Shown: positions 1 through 9,661 of the stretch, piece after piece
Layout of the letters: every line of letters starts with the position of its first letter
Numbering within the stretch: position 1 is the first letter of the stretch
DNA from: Clostridiales bacterium
Lineage (GTDB): Bacteria; Bacillota; Clostridia; Saccharofermentanales; Saccharofermentanaceae
Assembly (NCBI GenBank): GCA_017615755.1
Contig: JAFZZM010000069.1
Coordinates: 1 to 52,099, forward strand
Reading direction: 5' to 3'
Length of the DNA stretch: 52,099 bases
The notes under the pieces: model-generated
Databases searched by the model: none
Seen by the model: the letters and a program-made list of their open reading frames with translations, nothing else
What the model was told of the DNA's origin: nothing
Program-made: the position numbers and the translations under genes

Positions 1-690
1 CAAGCATTGCAGATAGTTATACTTTCTGCCATCGAAGTTAAACGTGTCCATCTTGATCTTGCCTGAAGAATTCTGGATCACATCGGCCATATCTTCGCTA
101 TACCTCGCCCAGCCGCTCGCGTTCATGACACGGAATTCGTTGACACCGACGTTCTCAGGTTCGGTTTTATCCTGATAACATACCAGGACTGAAATATAAT
201 AGATTTCGTTATTCAAGGTGAGCTGGAAAGATTCAGTCGTGCAGAGACGGCGCTGATTCGAATTGACGATTTTGTCCTCGTGCCCTACAAGTTCAGGGAC
301 CGTACATTGGGAGAGTCCTTTTGGAAAAGCACTGAGGAAATCATCGACAAAGCCTTGAAATGTATCTTTTTCTCTGAGTCTTTTTGCAAAACAGGATTCG
401 AACTTCTCACGATCCGTTTCAACATATTCGAAGAGCGCTTGTACCGCCTGGTTCAGAGCGCCGCTACTGCCATTAGGCGTATTTTTCAGCCATTTTTCCG
501 GGAAAGGGATAAACTCTCCCGAATCTGAATCCGAGCTTGTGTCGTCGCCTGAACCGGGAAGAAGCTTCGTAACTACACTACAAGAAGAAAACAGCATTCC
601 GGTTACGATCAGAAGCACCAACACAAGAAGTTGCACATACCGAAGTCCGGTTGATCCTGATTTTACATTGCTATTCTTATTCCCAAACAT
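1..690 (-). CDS. Lipoprotein, paralog 1 (3' end cut by window edge)
   Basis: The reading frame is open from an ATG at 690 down to base 1, so 230 codons are visible and the C-terminus lies outside the window. The start follows a GGGGGA ribosome binding site. The N-terminus has a hydrophobic stretch ending in LFSSC, a likely though not canonical lipobox, so the mature protein is probably anchored to the outer face of the membrane. It is closely similar along its whole visible length to the protein at 729-1742 (for example FIPFPEKWL, ETDREKFESCFAKRLR, FPKGLSQCT, VGVNEFRVMN). The two genes are tandem on the minus strand with 38 bases between them and are probably co-transcribed. The region resembles DUF5104-type clostridial lipoproteins, but that family assignment is tentative and the function is unknown. 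Confidence 0.82.
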   Translation of the reverse strand, partial: MFGNKNSNVKSGSTGLRYVQLLVLVLLIVTGMLFSSCSVVTKLLPGSGDDTSSDSDSGEFIPFPEKWLKNTPNGSSGALNQAVQALFEYVETDREKFESCFAKRLREKDTFQGFVDDFLSAFPKGLSQCTVPELVGHEDKIVNSNQRRLCTTESFQLTLNNEIYYISVLVCYQDKTEPENVGVNEFRVMNASGWARYSEDMADVIQNSSGKIKMDTFNFDGRKYNYLQCL

Positions 691-728
691 GTTTCCCCCG
701 AAAGCCTTCGATTTTTGCATTATCGATT

Positions 729-1742
729 TTATTGTTTCTTGTAGACCGGATCGTCGTAATTGATCGTTTCGGCATCACACTTATAGGCCCAGTAAATGGT
801 GCCATAGGTCTCGTCTGAGACGATCTCAACATAAAGCGGAGCATTGTTGTCTGATTTGATTTCGTAATACGACCGGCCGGCGTTCGTATTCGAATTCGGT
901 TGTCCGATCTTCTTGACCAGGTCGTAAATCGTTTGGCTTTCTTTCATGACAGCAGACAGTTCATCCGCCGTCATGACCTGATAGTCCGTCTCTTTCCAAA
1001 GCTGCGGAAAACCGTTGATCATACGTGTCGGTTCATCTGAGTAGAAGCACTGTAGATAGTTGTATGTTCTGCCATCGACAGTATACGAGTTCTGCTTGAT
1101 CTTGCCGGAAGAATTCTGGATCACATCGAGCATATCCGCGTAATACCGAGACCAGCCGCTCTGGTTCATGACACGGAATTCATTGACACCGACGTTCTCC
1201 GGATTGGTCTTATCGTGATAACAGATCAGGACCGAAATAAAATAGGTTTCATTATTCAAAGTGACACGGAAAGATTCCGTCGTGTTGAGACGGAGCTGAT
1301 CTCCTTTTGCAATTTTGTCCGGGTGCCCGGAAAGTTCGGGAATCGTGCATTGGGAGAGTCCTTTTGGAAAAGCTCTGAGGAATTCATCGACAAAGCCTTT
1401 AAACGTATCTTCATTTCGTAGTCTTTTCGCAAAACAGGATTCGAACTTTTCACGATCCGTCTCGACATATTGAAAGAGTTCCTGTACAGCTTGGTTTAAA
1501 GCGGCTTTGCTGCCACCAGGACGATGTTCCAGCCATTTTTCCGGGAAAGGGATAAACTTTTCCTTCTTTGTGTCCGATGTTGTGTCGTCGTTTGACCCGG
1601 AAACGAGTTTGGAAACAGAACTACAGGAAGAAAACAGCATTCCGGATAAGATAAGCATGATCAGTATAAGCAGTTGTACATACCGGATCACGGATGTTTT
1701 CGATTTCGTATATGCAGAACCCGAAATAGATTTGAAAAGCAT
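729..1742 (-). CDS. Lipoprotein, paralog 2 (DUF5104-like?)
   Basis: This 337-residue protein starts after a strong AGGAGGGGG site. A basic N-terminus, a hydrophobic segment (about residues 20-38) and LFSSC at about residue 40 suggest a lipoprotein. A Ser/Asp/Lys-rich linker is followed by an alpha/beta domain with recurring LNQAVQ.LFQYVETDREKFE and NNETYFISVLICYHDKTNPENVGVNEFRV blocks. The full-length copy shows that the neighbour at 1-690 lacks roughly its last 100 residues in this window. Similarity to DUF5104 lipoproteins is suggested by the combination of a small helical N-terminal part and the VGV.EFRV strand, but was not tested. The pair are recent tandem duplicates. No enzyme motif is visible. 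Confidence 0.85.
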   Translation of the reverse strand: MLFKSISGSAYTKSKTSVIRYVQLLILIMLILSGMLFSSCSSVSKLVSGSNDDTTSDTKKEKFIPFPEKWLEHRPGGSKAALNQAVQELFQYVETDREKFESCFAKRLRNEDTFKGFVDEFLRAFPKGLSQCTIPELSGHPDKIAKGDQLRLNTTESFRVTLNNETYFISVLICYHDKTNPENVGVNEFRVMNQSGWSRYYADMLDVIQNSSGKIKQNSYTVDGRTYNYLQCFYSDEPTRMINGFPQLWKETDYQVMTADELSAVMKESQTIYDLVKKIGQPNSNTNAGRSYYEIKSDNNAPLYVEIVSDETYGTIYWAYKCDAETINYDDPVYKKQ

Positions 1743-1801
1743 ATTTCCCCCTCCTTGCCTTCGCCTTTTGCATTATAGCATTCTTATTCGTTTTTCTAAA
1801 A

Positions 1802-1826
1802 CTCCCGCATTAGCAGGATAGGGGAG
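1802..1826 (-). terminator. Possible terminator after the LysR gene
   Basis: On the minus strand a CTCCC/GGGAG stem with a 15-base loop is followed by TTTTAG and further A/T. It lies between the end of the LysR gene (1854) and the lipoprotein start (1742). The stem is short, so this is a modest call. Confidence 0.4.
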
Positions 1827-1853
1827 AGTAAAGTGCTTTTTTCAGGCTGGAGA

Positions 1854-2762
1854 TTAATTGCTGGTCTTGCAGATGCGCTTCAGTACCTCGATGTATTCTT
1901 CCGTAAGCGGGGAAGGGTGGATCTGGGAAGGGAGGATGTAGCCGATCTGCATAAAATCATTTACTTTAAGAGGTTTCGCAATAATGTTCGGGCCGTTGAG
2001 TTCTTCGCTTATGACACCACTGCAGATCGTGTATCCGTCAAGACCGATCAGAAGATTAAAAAGTGTAGCACGGTCACGGACGATCAGTTCTTTATCCGCA
2101 TCGACGGTACTTAAGATCTCTTCGGCAAAATAGAAGGAGTTATGGCTTCCTTGTTCGTAGGAAAGTCGCGGGTAGGGTTTAAGGTCATCGAGTGTCAGGC
2201 TCTTTTTCTTAGCCAGTGGCGAGTTCTTTCCGATAAACACATGCGGTTTTGCTTTGAAAAGCGGCTCGAAGAGAAGGTTGTTATCGCGAAGGGTTTTACG
2301 GATGACGGTCTCGTTGAATTCATTCAGATAGAGGATGCCGATCTCGCTTCGAAGATGGGCGACGTCTTCGATAATGTCATAGGTCTTGTCTTCACGCATA
2401 TGAAACTCGTACTTGCCGCCTCCGTGCTTCTTCAGAAGCTCGACAAATGCTTCTACGACAAAGGAATAGTGCTGGGAAGAAACACAGAAACGGACTTTGC
2501 CTTCGCTTTTTCCGGTATACCGTTCGTTGAAAAGATCGGCCTGCTCCAGGATCTGACGGGCATATCCGAGAAATTCTTCGCCTTCGGTCGTGACTTCGAT
2601 TCCTTTATTGCTTCGAGAAAAGATGGTGATCTTATATTCTTTCTCTAATTCCATTATGGCAGAAGTGAGGCTGGGCTGGGCGATGAAAAGACGCTTGGCG
2701 GCTTCGGTCATATTGCCCGTATCTGCGACGGTTACGGCATACCTTAATTGTTTCAGTGTCAT
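1854..2762 (-). CDS. LysR-family regulator, probable methionine-pathway regulator
   Basis: The 302-residue length and architecture are those of LysR-type regulators. A winged helix-turn-helix occupies residues 1-60 (MTLKQLRYAVTVADTGNMTEAAKRLFIAQPSLT), followed by a linker helix and a periplasmic-binding-like effector domain. It is transcribed away from metE-metF, the arrangement typical of LysR activators with their targets (compare MetR/metE in enterobacteria and MtaR/MetR in streptococci). A perfect palindrome sits in the shared intergenic region at 2821-2839. The likely role is activation of metE-metF when methionine or homocysteine supply changes; the effector cannot be read from the sequence. 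CysB- or CysL-like function is an alternative. Confidence 0.9.
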   Translation of the reverse strand: MTLKQLRYAVTVADTGNMTEAAKRLFIAQPSLTSAIMELEKEYKITIFSRSNKGIEVTTEGEEFLGYARQILEQADLFNERYTGKSEGKVRFCVSSQHYSFVVEAFVELLKKHGGGKYEFHMREDKTYDIIEDVAHLRSEIGILYLNEFNETVIRKTLRDNNLLFEPLFKAKPHVFIGKNSPLAKKKSLTLDDLKPYPRLSYEQGSHNSFYFAEEILSTVDADKELIVRDRATLFNLLIGLDGYTICSGVISEELNGPNIIAKPLKVNDFMQIGYILPSQIHPSPLTEEYIEVLKRICKTSN

Positions 2763-2820
2763 AGCGATATAACTCCTTCTTATAACCTGTGATAGATGAC
2801 GCCTATAATTATATCACTTG

Positions 2821-2839
2821 CCATAGATAAAATCTATGG
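2821..2839. promoter_or_regulatory. Palindromic operator for the LysR regulator
   Basis: CCATAGATAAAATCTATGG is a perfect 8-3-8 inverted repeat. Its centre (2830) lies about 66 bases upstream of the predicted metE start of transcription, the classic position of a LysR-type recognition site. Its core ATAG-N7-CTAT has the same spacing as the streptococcal methionine-regulon box as I recall it (TATAGTTTNAAACTATA). Confidence 0.65.
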
Positions 2840-2860
2840 ACAGACCGCAAAAAGATGTAT

Positions 2861-2889
2861 TTTACCCATCATTCCCCTAGGTTTATACT
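2861..2889 (+). promoter_or_regulatory. metE-metF promoter
   Basis: TTTACC (2861-2866), a 17-base spacer and TATACT (2884-2889) give a reasonable sigma-A promoter with a start near 2896. The weak -35 fits activation from the palindrome at 2821-2839. No S-box or T-box leader is present in the roughly 27-base leader. Confidence 0.55.
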
Positions 2890-2922
2890 TCGCTTAACAA
2901 CAACGAAAGCGAGAGGAAAAAT

Positions 2923-5178
2923 ATGAAAATGTCAGTCATTGGTTTTCCGAGAATCGGAAGAAACAGAGAATTAAAGTTTGCATCGGAGAAGTTCTTCAGA
3001 GGTGAGATTTCGGAGACAGAACTTCAGGACGTTGCACGTGAGATTCGCGAGTTGAATCTTACTACCCAGAAGCACGCAGGTATTGACCTGATCGCAAGTA
3101 ACGATTTTTCTTTCTACGATAATGTTCTGGACACTGCGTTCCTTTTCAATATCGTCCCGCAGAGATATAAGGATCTGGGATTGTCTCAGCTTCAGACATA
3201 CTTTGCTGCAGCTCGTGGTTATCAGGGTGAGAAGGGCAATGTAAAAGCACTGGCCATGAAGAAGTGGTTTAACACCAACTATCACTATATCGTTCCGGAG
3301 TTTGAGGACGATACCAAGATCGAACTGATCGGCAGCAAGCCGCTTTCGGAATATCTTGAGGCAAAAGATCTGGATGTCGAAACGAAAGTACAGCTCATCG
3401 GTCCATTTACTTTCTTGAAACTGACCAAGTTTGTCGGAAGTAAGAAAGCTGAAGATGTCGCTGAGGCTCTGGTAGAAGAATATGGAAAACTGTTCTCCAA
3501 GCTTTCCAATGCAGGTGCATCTTTTGTTCAGGTCGATGAACCGTATCTGGTGCGTGATCTGAGCTCGGAGGACATTTCTTTCTTTACGAAGATATACACA
3601 CAACTTCTTTCTAAGAGGAGTGGCTTGAAGGTTCTTCTGCAGACCTATTTCGGCGATATCCGTGATGCTTATGAAGCTGTCACTGCTCTTGATTTCGATG
3701 CGATCGGACTTGATTTTGTGGAAGGCATCAAGACTTTGTCTCTTCTGAAGTCCAAGGGTTTCCCGAAGGAAAAGATCCTCGTGGCCGGTCTCATCAACGG
3801 TAAGAATATCTGGAAGAACAGTTATGCGAAAACGAATTCGGTTCTGGATGAGATCAAGACAGTAGTAGATGAGGAAAGAGTTTATCTTGGTACATCATGC
3901 TCACTGCTTCATGTTCCATATACGCTTGCAAGCGAAACCAAGCTTCCGGAAGACTATAAGAAGCACTTCGCATTTGCAGAAGAAAAACTGGTGGAACTGC
4001 AAGAACTTTCGGATCTGACCGATGAGAAACTGGCTGCCAATCAAGTGCTTTTTGAAAAGAGAGTGGACAGCGTAGATGAGAAGGTGCGTGCACGAGTTGC
4101 CGGTATCAAGGATGCGGATTACACAAGACTTCCTGTTTTCGAAGAAAGAGAAGCGATCCAGAAGAAAGTGCTGGGCCTTCCGAACTTCCCGACTACGACA
4201 ATCGGATCTTTCCCGCAGACAGCAGATGTCAGAAAGAACAGAAGTGATTTCAGAAAGGGCGAGATCAGCAAGGACGAATATGTGAAGTTCAATCAGAAGA
4301 AGATCGAAGAATGCATCCGTCTTCAGGAAGAACTCGGTCTGGATGTTCTGGTTCACGGTGAATTCGAGCGTAACGACATGGTCGAGTATTTCGGCGAACA
4401 TCTTTCCGGTTATGTATTTACGGAAAAAGCATGGGTGCTTTCCTATGGTACAAGATGCGTAAAACCGCCGATCATCTGGGGTGATGTTTCCAGAAAGGAA
4501 GCCATCACGGTGGAGTGGTCGAAGTTCGCCAAGAGCTGCACAGACAAGCCGGTTAAAGGCATGCTGACAGGTCCGGTCACGATCCTGAACTGGTCCTTCC
4601 CGAGAGAGGATATCACCATTAAAGAGAGTGTTCTGCAGATTGCTCTGGCGATCCGTGACGAAGTGCTGGATCTCGAAGCAAACGGCATCAACATCATCCA
4701 GATCGACGAAGCGGCCCTTCGTGAGAAGCTGCCGCTCCGTAAATCGGACTGGTACAGTGAGTATCTGGATTTCGCGATCCCGGCATTCCGTCTCGTGCAC
4801 AGCGGCGTAAAAGCAGAGACACAGATCCATACACATATGTGCTACAGCGAATTCACGGATATCATTCCGGCCATCGATTCCATGGATGCAGACGTGATCA
4901 CTTTCGAAGCATCCCGTTCGGATCTGCAGATCCTGGATGCACTGAAGGAAAATCACTTTAAGACAGAAGTCGGTCCGGGTGTTTACGATATCCACAGCCC
5001 GCGTGTTCCGTCTGTCGAAGAACTGGTCGGCCAGCTGACGAAGATCCGTGAGAAGACTGAAGACAGCAAACTCTGGGTCAACCCGGACTGCGGCTTGAAG
5101 ACACGTGGTGTAGAAGAGACCGTGAAGAGCTTAAGAAACCTTGTTGAAGCCGCGAAGATCATTCGCGCGAAGAACTGA
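2923..5178 (+). CDS. metE: Cobalamin-independent methionine synthase
   Basis: MetE transfers the methyl group of 5-methyltetrahydrofolate (polyglutamate) to homocysteine, the last step of methionine synthesis, in the cytoplasm. The 751-residue length matches the family. The N-terminal half starts with the conserved [14 protein letters not shown] block. The C-terminal half has [25 protein letters not shown] and [10 protein letters not shown]. The zinc and catalytic site is intact: [10 protein letters not shown] provides His and Cys, FEASRSD the Glu, and NPDCGLKTR the second Cys. The start follows GAGAGGAAAAAT. metF begins 25 bases downstream, so the pair makes and uses the methyl donor in one operon. 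The divergent LysR gene and palindrome suggest activator control. Confidence 0.98.
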   Translation: MKMSVIGFPRIGRNRELKFASEKFFRGEISETELQDVAREIRELNLTTQKHAGIDLIASNDFSFYDNVLDTAFLFNIVPQRYKDLGLSQLQTYFAAARGYQGEKGNVKALAMKKWFNTNYHYIVPEFEDDTKIELIGSKPLSEYLEAKDLDVETKVQLIGPFTFLKLTKFVGSKKAEDVAEALVEEYGKLFSKLSNAGASFVQVDEPYLVRDLSSEDISFFTKIYTQLLSKRSGLKVLLQTYFGDIRDAYEAVTALDFDAIGLDFVEGIKTLSLLKSKGFPKEKILVAGLINGKNIWKNSYAKTNSVLDEIKTVVDEERVYLGTSCSLLHVPYTLASETKLPEDYKKHFAFAEEKLVELQELSDLTDEKLAANQVLFEKRVDSVDEKVRARVAGIKDADYTRLPVFEEREAIQKKVLGLPNFPTTTIGSFPQTADVRKNRSDFRKGEISKDEYVKFNQKKIEECIRLQEELGLDVLVHGEFERNDMVEYFGEHLSGYVFTEKAWVLSYGTRCVKPPIIWGDVSRKEAITVEWSKFAKSCTDKPVKGMLTGPVTILNWSFPREDITIKESVLQIALAIRDEVLDLEANGINIIQIDEAALREKLPLRKSDWYSEYLDFAIPAFRLVHSGVKAETQIHTHMCYSEFTDIIPAIDSMDADVITFEASRSDLQILDALKENHFKTEVGPGVYDIHSPRVPSVEELVGQLTKIREKTEDSKLWVNPDCGLKTRGVEETVKSLRNLVEAAKIIRAKN

Positions 5179-5203
5179 AAACATAGAACCGGAGTGAGAA
5201 GAA

Positions 5204-6064
5204 ATGAAGATCGCAGACATCTACAAACAGAATAAGAAGAGCCTTTCCTTCGAGATCTTTCCGCCGAAGAAAGATACGGAACTGGAAAGTATCGATGAGA
5301 CACTCGAAGTGCTCTGCGAGCTTAATCCGGATTTCATCAGCGTGACTTTCGGTGCAGGCGGAAGCAGTAACAGCAACCGCACGATCGAGATCGCGAAGAA
5401 CATAAAGAAGAGATATGGTGTGGAACCGGTCGTCCATCTCACATCTTTGCATTACGATAAGGCAGAGATCGATGAGTTTGCTAAGGTGATGGAAGCGGAG
5501 GGGATCGAGAATATTCTCGCCCTCCGCGGCGACCGTACACCTAAAATTGCAGAGAAGGACGATTTCCATCATGCGTCCGATCTCATTTCCTATCTGTCGA
5601 AAGATCACGATTTCTGCTTCTTGGGAGCCTGCTATCCGGAATGCCATCCTGAGTCCGAAGGCAAGGTGAACGATATCAAGGGACTGCAGAAGAAGGTGGA
5701 TTCCGGTGCATCAGTACTGCTTTCCCAGCTGTTCTTCGATAATGAGAAGTTCTACGATTTCTGCGAGCGCTGTAAGATCGCCGACATCGACGTGCCGATC
5801 ATTCCGGGCATCATGCCGGTGATCAACGCCGCGCAGATCCGCCGTATGCTTTCACTCTGCAATGCGTCGTTCCCTGAGCGCTTCAAGAGGATCATCAAGA
5901 AATACGAAGACAAAAAGGAAGCGCTTTTTGATGCGGGTATGTCGTATGCACTGAGCCAGATCATTGATCTTCTGGCCAGCGATATTCCGGGTATTCATCT
6001 TTACACCATGAATAACCCGGTCGTTGCCCGCCGCATCTGCGAAGGCATCCGTAACATCGTCTGA
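5204..6064 (+). CDS. metF: Methylenetetrahydrofolate reductase
   Basis: MetF is the flavin enzyme that reduces 5,10-methylene- to 5-methyltetrahydrofolate, the substrate of MetE encoded just upstream. The 286-residue protein shows the TIM-barrel signatures: SFEIFPPKKD with the catalytic Glu, SVTFGAGGSS, LALRGDRTP, SQLFFDNEKFYDF and IPGIMPV. A GGAGTGAG ribosome binding site precedes the ATG. The stop codon lies 2 bases from the stop of the converging ABC transporter gene, leaving no room for a separate terminator between them. Confidence 0.97.
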   Translation: MKIADIYKQNKKSLSFEIFPPKKDTELESIDETLEVLCELNPDFISVTFGAGGSSNSNRTIEIAKNIKKRYGVEPVVHLTSLHYDKAEIDEFAKVMEAEGIENILALRGDRTPKIAEKDDFHHASDLISYLSKDHDFCFLGACYPECHPESEGKVNDIKGLQKKVDSGASVLLSQLFFDNEKFYDFCERCKIADIDVPIIPGIMPVINAAQIRRMLSLCNASFPERFKRIIKKYEDKKEALFDAGMSYALSQIIDLLASDIPGIHLYTMNNPVVARRICEGIRNIV

Positions 6065-6066
6065 TC

Positions 6067-7860
6067 TTACATATCTTCCATCTGCGAAACATAGAGGTGA
6101 TAGTAATCGCCCTTTTTCGCCATGAGCTCATCGTGCGTACCGCTTTCTGTGATTCCGCCGTGATCGATGTACATGATCTTGTCGCAGTTTCTGATCGTCG
6201 AAAGACGGTGCGCAATGATGAACGAAGTGCGTCCCTTCAGCATTGCATCCAGACCCTGCTGCAGAGCTTTTTCCGTCTGAACATCGATGCTTGATGTAGC
6301 TTCGTCGAGGACAAGAAGTGCCGGATCGGAAAGAAGTGTACGGGCGAAAGAAATCAACTGTTTCTGGCCCTGGGAAAGGGTAGAACCGCGTTCTTTGACT
6401 TCGGTCTCATAGCCCGTCGGCATCTTCGAAATAAAAGCATCGGCGCAGACGGCTTTGCTTGCTGCCTGAATCTCTTCCTTGGTGGCATTAAGTTTACCGT
6501 AACGGATGTTGTCTTCAATCGTGCCGGAGAAGATGAAACTGTCCTGGAGCATGATGCCCATCTGGGAACGAAGTGACTGAAGCGTGACGTCCGCGATGTT
6601 CTGTCCGTCAATCAGGATCTCTCCTGAATCCAGATTGTAGAAGCGTGAGATCAGGCTGACGATCGTACTCTTGCCGGCACCGGTCGGACCAACAAGAGCG
6701 ATGCTTTGACCGGGCTGTACCTTGAAGGATACATTGTGCAGGACCTCTTTTCCTTCTTCGTAAGAGAAGGAGACGTTTTTAAATTCTACTTCACCCTTGA
6801 TGTCAGGCATTTCAACGGCATCTTCTTTATTCTTTACACCGACAGGCTCATCGATCGTCTCGAAGATTCGCTCGAGATAAGCCATGTTGTTGATGAAGTT
6901 GTTGAAGATGTTACCAAGGTTCATGATCGGCTGCCAGAAGCGTGCGGCATAGCTGGAGATCGCGACGATGGCACCCAGTGTTTCCTGGCCGTTGGCAAAG
7001 AGAAGAAGACCGACAACGAAGATCGCGCCGCGGACAAAGACGGAGATACTGTCGATGCCCGGCCATACCAGGTTGGTGTAACGAAGTGCGCCCATCCATG
7101 TGGTACGGCAGTCATCTGAGAGATGCTCGAAGATGTCTGCATTTTCTTCTTCGCGTGCAAAGATCTGCGTGATCTTCGCGCCGACAATGTTTTCCTGCAG
7201 GTACGCATTGAGGTTGGAATTCTTGTTGGAAACCATACGCCATGCTTTTCTCTGCTTGGTCTTGATCCAGAACATGAAGACAGCCAGGACCGGCACACCG
7301 GTGATGACGACCAGCGAGAGCTTGACGTCTGTCGTGAACATGAAGACGATGATGAAGACCAGGTTGATGATCTCAAGGATCGCGTTGATCAGACCATTGG
7401 ACAGCATATCGCATACCGAGTTGACGTAGTTGACGACTCGGATCAGGATCTTACCGTGCGGACGGTCATCGTAGTACTGGAACGGCAGTTCCTGAAGATG
7501 CGCGAAGAGATCTTTTCGGATGTCATACACGATATCCTGCGAGGTGCGCTCCATGATGTGCGAGCGGATGGTGTAAAACAGGATGCTGACACCATAGGCC
7601 ACGATCAGGAGAAGAAGCAGCCGATGCAGCATCGGCTCATCCTTGGCCGGGATAACGTTGTCCAGCGCCTCTTTGGTGATCTTCGGCGCAAAAAGCGCTG
7701 CGATGGCGCCGAGAGCACTCAGGATCAGTGCGACGATCATCTTGAAGGAATACTTCTTAATGTATTTCCATGCGCGAAGAAGGTGCTTGAAGCTGAACGG
7801 CTCTTCCAGAGTTTCATCCACGCGATAGGTATTTCTCTTTTGCGTTTGTGCCTGGGCCAT
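6067..7860 (-). CDS. ABC exporter half-transporter, catalytically complete subunit
   Basis: This 597-residue protein has an N-terminal six-helix exporter domain (about residues 25-330) and a C-terminal ATPase domain. The ATPase has Walker A GPTGAGKST, a signature LSQGQKQ, Walker B LLVLDEATSSID with the catalytic Glu, and the switch His in IIAHRLST. It starts one base after the stop of the partner gene, with its ribosome binding site AAGGAGGTGAT inside the partner's last codons, so translation is coupled. With the partner it should form a heterodimeric multidrug, lipid or peptide exporter of the BmrCD or TM287/288 type. The substrate cannot be inferred. Confidence 0.93.
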   Translation of the reverse strand: MAQAQTQKRNTYRVDETLEEPFSFKHLLRAWKYIKKYSFKMIVALILSALGAIAALFAPKITKEALDNVIPAKDEPMLHRLLLLLIVAYGVSILFYTIRSHIMERTSQDIVYDIRKDLFAHLQELPFQYYDDRPHGKILIRVVNYVNSVCDMLSNGLINAILEIINLVFIIVFMFTTDVKLSLVVITGVPVLAVFMFWIKTKQRKAWRMVSNKNSNLNAYLQENIVGAKITQIFAREEENADIFEHLSDDCRTTWMGALRYTNLVWPGIDSISVFVRGAIFVVGLLLFANGQETLGAIVAISSYAARFWQPIMNLGNIFNNFINNMAYLERIFETIDEPVGVKNKEDAVEMPDIKGEVEFKNVSFSYEEGKEVLHNVSFKVQPGQSIALVGPTGAGKSTIVSLISRFYNLDSGEILIDGQNIADVTLQSLRSQMGIMLQDSFIFSGTIEDNIRYGKLNATKEEIQAASKAVCADAFISKMPTGYETEVKERGSTLSQGQKQLISFARTLLSDPALLVLDEATSSIDVQTEKALQQGLDAMLKGRTSFIIAHRLSTIRNCDKIMYIDHGGITESGTHDELMAKKGDYYHLYVSQMEDM

Positions 7861-7861
7861 A

Positions 7862-9661
7862 TCAGATCACCTCCTTTGCTGTCAGGTCTGTTTGTCCCGT
7901 CTGAAGCTTTACGAGCTCGGCATAGTAGCCGCCTTTTTTGATGAGCTCGTCATGTGTACCGGATTCCGAGATCTTTCCATCTTGGAGGATCAGGATACGG
8001 TCTGCTTTTTTCGTTGTGGAGATACGCTGCGCGATGATGATCTTCGTGCAGGGGAAATCCAGCTCGGAAAGACTCTTCTGGATCTGCTTTTCTGTCTCCA
8101 TATCGACAGCAGAAGTAGTGTCATCGAGAATCAGGATCGAAGGACGGACCGCCAGAGCACGAGCCAGCGAAATACGCTGTTTCTGTCCACCGGAAAGACC
8201 GACGCCACGCTCGCCGACGATGGTCTCATAGCCTTCCGGCATCTTCGAGATAAACTCGTCTGCGGCGGAATACCTGGCGAATTTGATTACGTTTTCCTTA
8301 GTGATGTTCGTATCACCATAAGCAATGTTTCCATCGATCGTATCCGAGTAGAGAAGAACGTCCTGAGTTGCCATGCCGATGCTTGTACGAAGCTGCTTGA
8401 GCTTGAGTTTACTGACGTCCATTCCGTCCACCAGGACCTGTCCGTGTGTCGGCTCGTAGAATCTCGGGATCAGCTGGATCAGGGAAGTCTTGCCGCATCC
8501 GGTCTCGCCCATGATCGCGACAGTCTCACCGGGGTTAGCGACAAAACTGATGTCGGTCAGAACCGGTAGGTCTGCATCTTCGTATTGGAAACTGACGTTC
8601 TTGAACTCGACTTTTCCGGTAAATCTTTCCGGATGGTCGATAGCATCTTCTGCATCAACGATCTTCGGTTCACTGTAGTAGATCTCCATGACCTTATCCG
8701 CAGCTGCCGAGAAGCGCTGGAACTCGTTGAGGATGTTGCCGAGAAGACGCATCGGGTTGGCAATCGCCCACATCAGTCCGGAAAAAGCAACGTATTCACC
8801 CATGGTCATTTCGTCCTTCATGAGGAGGGTTCCGCCGATCCAGAGAAGGATGACAGGGAGAAGGTTTGCGCAGGTTTCTACGAACGGGAAGAACTTGATC
8901 CAGACAAGGCGGGTCTTTTTATTTGTTTCGGCATAGTCTTTGTTGCTTTCGTCAAACTTATCGATTTCGTAGTCCTCGCGGGAAAAAGCTTTGACCACAC
9001 GGTTTCCGGAGATGTTCTCCTGCGCAGCGGTGTTCATCTGCGCGTGCTTTTCACGAAGAAGTGCATGCATCGGCGCGACCTTTCTTCTGAAAGTGAAGAC
9101 GATCAGGAAGATGACCGGGGCCAGTGCAATAATGCAGATCGCCATCTTCCAGTTCATGTAGAAGAAGTAGACCGAGGCTGCAGTAAAGAGCGAGAAGCAC
9201 TCGATGATCATGCGGACGACCCAGGCGATGTTGTGGCGTACGGCATCGAGGTCTCCGGTGAGTCGGGTCATGAGATCGCCGGTCCTGTATTCGTTATAAA
9301 AGTGCATGTCCTGATGCTCGATCTTTTCGAAAAGATGGTTACGGACACGGTACAGGGCTCTCTGAGAAACATGTTCGTACGCCATGCAGTCCAGATAAAC
9401 GATCAAGGCGCGGAGCAGCGTGATCCCCACCATACAGGCGATCAGAATGTAGAATTCTTTCTTGTTGGCCTGAAAATGCGTGGCTGCATCATCACCGGTC
9501 AGAAAGCGGTCAACGATCTGCTGGGAAAAGAAGGGGACGGTCAGCTGCAAAAAATTGTATACGACGGTTCCGACCATCGCGAGGATAAAAACTCCGCGAA
9601 GACCGGCGATGTTGTCCCAGATCCACTGGATCTTTGTCCGTGGAAAGTGCTTTTTTGACAT
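7862..9661 (-). CDS. ABC exporter half-transporter, degenerate-site subunit
   Basis: First gene of the two-gene exporter operon, with a transmembrane domain (about residues 20-320) and an ATPase domain carrying Walker A GETGCGKTS and a full signature LSGGQKQR. Walker B reads LILDDTTSAVD, so Asp replaces the catalytic Glu. In heterodimeric exporters such as TM287/288 and BmrCD this change marks the non-hydrolysing site. The switch residue is also changed: IIAQRIST has Gln where the His is usual. Two in-frame ATGs exist at 9667 and 9661. AGAGGGG lies 3 bases from the first and 9 from the second, so I prefer 9661. The gene pair has no adjacent regulator. Confidence 0.92.
   Translation of the reverse strand: MSKKHFPRTKIQWIWDNIAGLRGVFILAMVGTVVYNFLQLTVPFFSQQIVDRFLTGDDAATHFQANKKEFYILIACMVGITLLRALIVYLDCMAYEHVSQRALYRVRNHLFEKIEHQDMHFYNEYRTGDLMTRLTGDLDAVRHNIAWVVRMIIECFSLFTAASVYFFYMNWKMAICIIALAPVIFLIVFTFRRKVAPMHALLREKHAQMNTAAQENISGNRVVKAFSREDYEIDKFDESNKDYAETNKKTRLVWIKFFPFVETCANLLPVILLWIGGTLLMKDEMTMGEYVAFSGLMWAIANPMRLLGNILNEFQRFSAAADKVMEIYYSEPKIVDAEDAIDHPERFTGKVEFKNVSFQYEDADLPVLTDISFVANPGETVAIMGETGCGKTSLIQLIPRFYEPTHGQVLVDGMDVSKLKLKQLRTSIGMATQDVLLYSDTIDGNIAYGDTNITKENVIKFARYSAADEFISKMPEGYETIVGERGVGLSGGQKQRISLARALAVRPSILILDDTTSAVDMETEKQIQKSLSELDFPCTKIIIAQRISTTKKADRILILQDGKISESGTHDELIKKGGYYAELVKLQTGQTDLTAKEVI

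Noticed and set aside
2763..2922. SAM riboswitch or T-box in front of metE
   Set aside because: The leader after the promoter is only about 27 bases, too short for either, and no core motifs are seen.
3901..4995. 364-aa antisense ORF inside metE
   Set aside because: Shadow of a highly conserved metE with typical codon bias; no independent support.
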